From Bacillota bacterium (GTDB taxonomy: Bacteria > Bacillota > Clostridia > Acetivibrionales > DTU013), in the NCBI GenBank assembly GCA_023412915.1, contig JAEZRE010000007.1, positions 26,281 through 90,280 on the forward strand: a DNA stretch of 64,000 nucleotides. The letters are read 5' to 3'. Positions 61,440 through 64,000 of the stretch are shown here, piece by piece (the first letter of the stretch is position 1; each line of letters begins with the position of its first letter). The notes under the pieces are model-generated. The model did not search any database, had not been told where the DNA came from, and saw only the letters and a program-made list of their open reading frames with translations. A program made the position numbers and the translations under genes.

Positions 61440-62654
61440 TTGGAAAAGGTAAAATACATGGAAGGGCTCCGCGGACTGGCCTCGATAATCGTTGTACTAT
61501 CCCACTTCGTAGTGTTTTTCTATCCCTCGCTGTATACGGGAGACCCCAGTGAAGCCCGTTTTGTCTCGAAACTTGATATAGTTATCGCCGGAACGCCTTT
61601 GAATCTGATTTACAACGGCAACTTTGCAGTATGCATATTCTTTTTGCTCAGCGGTTATGTGCTAAGCTACAAATTTTTTAGGACAAATGACTACGAGCAT
61701 GTTATTTCAGGGGCCTTCAGGAGGTATTTCAGACTGTTGATACCCGTGCTGGCCATTAATATAGTTACCTTCGTTTTAATGAAGGAAAATCTGTTCTTCA
61801 ATAAGCAGGTAGGCAATTTAACAGGCTCTACATGGTGGCTGAACCAACAGTGGTCCTTTGCCCCGACCGTATCTAACCTGCTCAGGGAATCGTTCCTTGG
61901 CGTTTTCTTTCTGCAGGCGGACAACTACAATCCGGCGCAGTGGACCATGATGTACGAATTGCTGGGCTCCTACCTCGTTTTCGCCATATTGGCGCTGTTC
62001 GGAAGGTACAAAAACAGGAATTTTGTATATTTCATACTTTGCTGTGTTTTTTTCCAGACTTATTTCCTTGCTTTCATCGCGGGCCTGATCATTTGTGACC
62101 TGAACATCAACGGGTTTATCGAAGCCTTCAGCAAAAAGGCCTTCAAGTGGGTGCTGATAGGCCTGATCTTCGGCTCGTATCCCGCGGGTATGGACGTAAG
62201 CAATACGATCTACAGGATATTTGATTTCTCCGCCGTATATGACGCGCCCATTATTTACAACCTGCCGTTGTTCTACCATATTCTCGGCTCGGTATGCTTC
62301 TTCCTCGTGCTGATCAATTCTGAAAGGCTGCAGCGGTTCTTCTCCGCAAAGCCGCTGCTGTTACTCGGCAGAATGTCATTCTCGATATACCTGGTACATC
62401 TGCCTATCATGGGAACGTTTTCAGGTTTCATGTTCGTATCGCTGCACAGGAGCATGAACGACAGCGCCGCATTTGCAGTCACCTTCGTTTCATCCGTCGT
62501 CCTTATACTGATCGTTTCCTTTATCATGAGCAGGTTCGTGGATGAAAAGGGCGTCAGGCTGACACAATCGATGTACAATCTTTTCAATGACAGGATACTC
62601 AAAAGATTCAGGCATTTGATACCGCCCGGCGTCATATCCGGCACGCCGAAGTGA
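61440..62654 (+). CDS. acyltransferase family 3 membrane protein
   Basis: 404 residues with about ten membrane segments. The family entry YMEGLRGLASIIVVLSHFVVFFYP holds the catalytic His in LSHF. Further blocks are FFLLSGYVLSYKFF, FRRYFRLLIPVL and GRMSFSIYLVHLPIMG. Such proteins O-acylate cell-surface glycans, lipids or exported saccharides. TTG 61440 is preferred (AAGTGGTGA upstream); TTG 61434 and ATG 61458 are alternatives. It is followed by a glycosyltransferase gene, so both may decorate a surface glycan or glycolipid. Confidence 0.9.
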   Translation: MEKVKYMEGLRGLASIIVVLSHFVVFFYPSLYTGDPSEARFVSKLDIVIAGTPLNLIYNGNFAVCIFFLLSGYVLSYKFFRTNDYEHVISGAFRRYFRLLIPVLAINIVTFVLMKENLFFNKQVGNLTGSTWWLNQQWSFAPTVSNLLRESFLGVFFLQADNYNPAQWTMMYELLGSYLVFAILALFGRYKNRNFVYFILCCVFFQTYFLAFIAGLIICDLNINGFIEAFSKKAFKWVLIGLIFGSYPAGMDVSNTIYRIFDFSAVYDAPIIYNLPLFYHILGSVCFFLVLINSERLQRFFSAKPLLLLGRMSFSIYLVHLPIMGTFSGFMFVSLHRSMNDSAAFAVTFVSSVVLILIVSFIMSRFVDEKGVRLTQSMYNLFNDRILKRFRHLIPPGVISGTPK

Positions 62655-62751
62655 TTCACGGACCGAAAGCCGGATGCGCCAGGCAGGTACTGTTTATCCA
62701 TGGAACATATCGAGTCTTGCTGCCCGATGCAGCATTGATTTTTCGTTTAGG

Positions 62752-62780
62752 TTGTATAAACGATGGATAAGTTATATAAT
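62752..62780 (+). promoter_or_regulatory. promoter of the GT21-like gene
   Basis: TTGTAT (62752-62757), 17-nt spacer, TATAAT (62775-62780), about 80 nt before the start codon. Confidence 0.7.
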
Positions 62781-62807
62781 AATAAAGAAATAATTTAATA
62801 CTAGGTC

Positions 62808-62837
62808 ATAATTATTCGACCAGGGATCAATAATTAT
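62808..62837 (+). other. AT-only hairpin in the leader of the GT21-like gene
   Basis: ATAATTATT (62808-62816) and AATAATTAT (62829-62837) are perfect inverted repeats with a 12-nt loop, followed by TTTATTTTT. A competing GGTC/GACC pairing (62804-62807 with 62818-62821) overlaps it. It lies between promoter and ribosome site. Confidence 0.5.
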
Positions 62838-62858
62838 TTATTTTTGGGGGAATAACTC

Positions 62859-64000
62859 ATGTTGCTGTTGTATATATCACTTTCAGTTGGAGCTCTGTTC
62901 ATCCTTTTCTGGTGCGCACAGCTTCTCTTTCTGAACCTTCACTTAAGATGGACGAATCATATTATACAATCCGACAATGAGGACGCCAAAACAGGCGTCA
63001 GTATAATACACCCTATCAAGGACGTCGATTTCGAACTCGAAAGAAATCTCGAATCCTGGTTCAGGCAGAACTACAACGGTCCGATACAGCATATTTTCAG
63101 CTTCCAGTCGCCTGATGATCCTGCGATACCTATAGTTAAAATGATAATGGAAAGCCATCCCAATATGGACTGTGAGATTACGGTAAACCCCGTCATACCC
63201 GGGCTTAACGGCAAGAGCTCAAACATGGTACACGGAATGAAGCTTGCGAAATACGATGTCGTAATGTTCGGCGACAGCGATATAAGGATCAGGCAGGACT
63301 TTATAGTAAAGATGGTCCGGCCGCTAAAGGACGAAAAGGTCGGGATCACTACCTGCGGGCAGATAAACATCGGCGGCAGGGATTTCTGGACCAGGTTCTT
63401 CACCTTTACCCAAAACACCGAAACTGACTTTACCTGGGCATTCCTTACGAAACTCGGCGTAGACGTAGGCGCTACAGGCGCGGCCTTTGCCATGAGAAAG
63501 AGCCTGCTGCTTGAAGTTGGCGGTCTTGAAGCCTTCGGCGGTTCGCTCCTGGAGGACCTGCACCTTGGAAATACGCTTTACAAGATGGGATACAAACTGA
63601 TACTGGGGCCTTTCCTCGAATGCCACGTAAACAAACTTGCAAAGGAAAAATCCTTCAACTACGCGCGTCGTATCGGGATCGGCATCAAGGCTCATATCGC
63701 CACCGAGCTTCCGATGTTCATAGCCATGTTTTTCTGGTACTGGGTGATACTGCTTCTGGGTCTGGCCTTCCGGGATCCGTACGTGATCTATCTGTCCTTG
63801 ATGTTCATGGGGGTAAGGGTGATCCACGGCGTGTTTATGAGGGTCATAACCGGAAACAGCATCGTGCTTACGGATTTTGTCACACCTCTGTTTTTCGATT
63901 TGTTCGCAACCTTCTACCTCATATTCTCCATCAGCAACCCTTACGTTACCTGGAGGGGCATCCGGTATGAAGTCAAGAAGGGCGGCTATATCGAAGAAGT
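62859..64000 (+). CDS. GT21-like membrane glycosyltransferase (3' end beyond window)
   Basis: Partial: 380 codons in the window with no stop. Ceramide-glucosyltransferase-like family (GT21; bacterial HpnI-like members). One N-terminal membrane segment (LLLYISLSVGALFILFWCAQLLFL), then SIIHPIKDVDFELERNLESWF, the substrate loop NPVIPGLNGKSSNM, GDSDIR (DxD-like, Asp139/Asp141), LEDLHLGN, and the RxxR-type YARRIGIGIK, then C-terminal membrane segments. It probably transfers a sugar from a nucleotide sugar to a lipid. ATG 62859 follows GGGGGAA. Confidence 0.85.
   Translation, partial: MLLLYISLSVGALFILFWCAQLLFLNLHLRWTNHIIQSDNEDAKTGVSIIHPIKDVDFELERNLESWFRQNYNGPIQHIFSFQSPDDPAIPIVKMIMESHPNMDCEITVNPVIPGLNGKSSNMVHGMKLAKYDVVMFGDSDIRIRQDFIVKMVRPLKDEKVGITTCGQINIGGRDFWTRFFTFTQNTETDFTWAFLTKLGVDVGATGAAFAMRKSLLLEVGGLEAFGGSLLEDLHLGNTLYKMGYKLILGPFLECHVNKLAKEKSFNYARRIGIGIKAHIATELPMFIAMFFWYWVILLLGLAFRDPYVIYLSLMFMGVRVIHGVFMRVITGNSIVLTDFVTPLFFDLFATFYLIFSISNPYVTWRGIRYEVKKGGYIEE

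Overview
The window looks like chromosome of a Gram-positive, low-to-mid GC Bacillota, most likely a clostridial plant-biomass degrader. Grounds: strong GGAGG-type ribosome sites, frequent TTG/GTG starts, a YesM/YesN two-component pair, sugar ABC importers without a local ATPase, and many cytoplasmic hemicellulose enzymes. No species is assigned.

Layout. 1-5.3 kb: housekeeping and accessory genes (RdgB nucleotide pyrophosphatase, MJ0936-type phosphoesterase, FmdB zinc ribbon, nitroreductase, MATE exporter, a secreted M15 D-Ala-D-Ala carboxypeptidase carrying an in-frame repeat tract). 5.3-9.1 kb: a tyrosine/glutamine-rich unknown protein, a GH31 alpha-xylosidase-like enzyme and an ANT(6)-type nucleotidyltransferase. 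9.2-46.2 kb: a large plus-strand hemicellulose locus that begins with YesM/YesN. It holds GH127, type-B carboxylesterase, GH43, a sugar-binding lipoprotein, GH51, two permeases, a second sugar-binding lipoprotein, a second GH51, a small DUF6171-like protein, GH39, a beta-helix protein, a clan-A TIM barrel, an unclassified 730-residue alpha-toroid protein, a SASA esterase, a two-propeller GH43, GH5, a serine hydrolase, an FAD oxidoreductase, a second GH39, an alpha/beta hydrolase and GH29 alpha-fucosidase. None of the glycosidases has a visible signal peptide, so the set appears to work in the cytoplasm on imported arabinoxylan or xyloglucan-type oligosaccharides. Two of its transcription units start with the same 27-bp element (25/27 identical) placed exactly 33 nt before TATAAT, the best candidate YesN operator.

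46.3-49.3 kb is an RNA-metabolism patch: TPR protein behind a promoter-terminator leader, DEAD-box helicase, an infC (IF-3) gene that appears to start with AUA and lacks rpmI/rplT, and a zinc-ribbon protein with a Gly/Arg tail. 49.4-53.5 kb is the most unusual part: a TIR/deoxyribosyltransferase-like protein with a DUF2188 protein on the minus strand, then a markedly AT-rich plus-strand pair, an OLD-family ATPase-TOPRIM nuclease and a SLOG-TIR protein. This is a candidate antiviral system that I cannot match to a named one. It abuts a tRNA-Gly/tRNA-Arg operon.

54.0-58.9 kb is an L-fucose catabolic unit (DeoR regulator divergent from aldolase, kinase, isomerase), which fits the GH29 enzyme as its source of fucose. 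59.0-64.0 kb holds an orphan sugar-binding lipoprotein, a DinB-like protein, an acyltransferase-3 membrane protein and a GT21-like glycosyltransferase cut by the window end.
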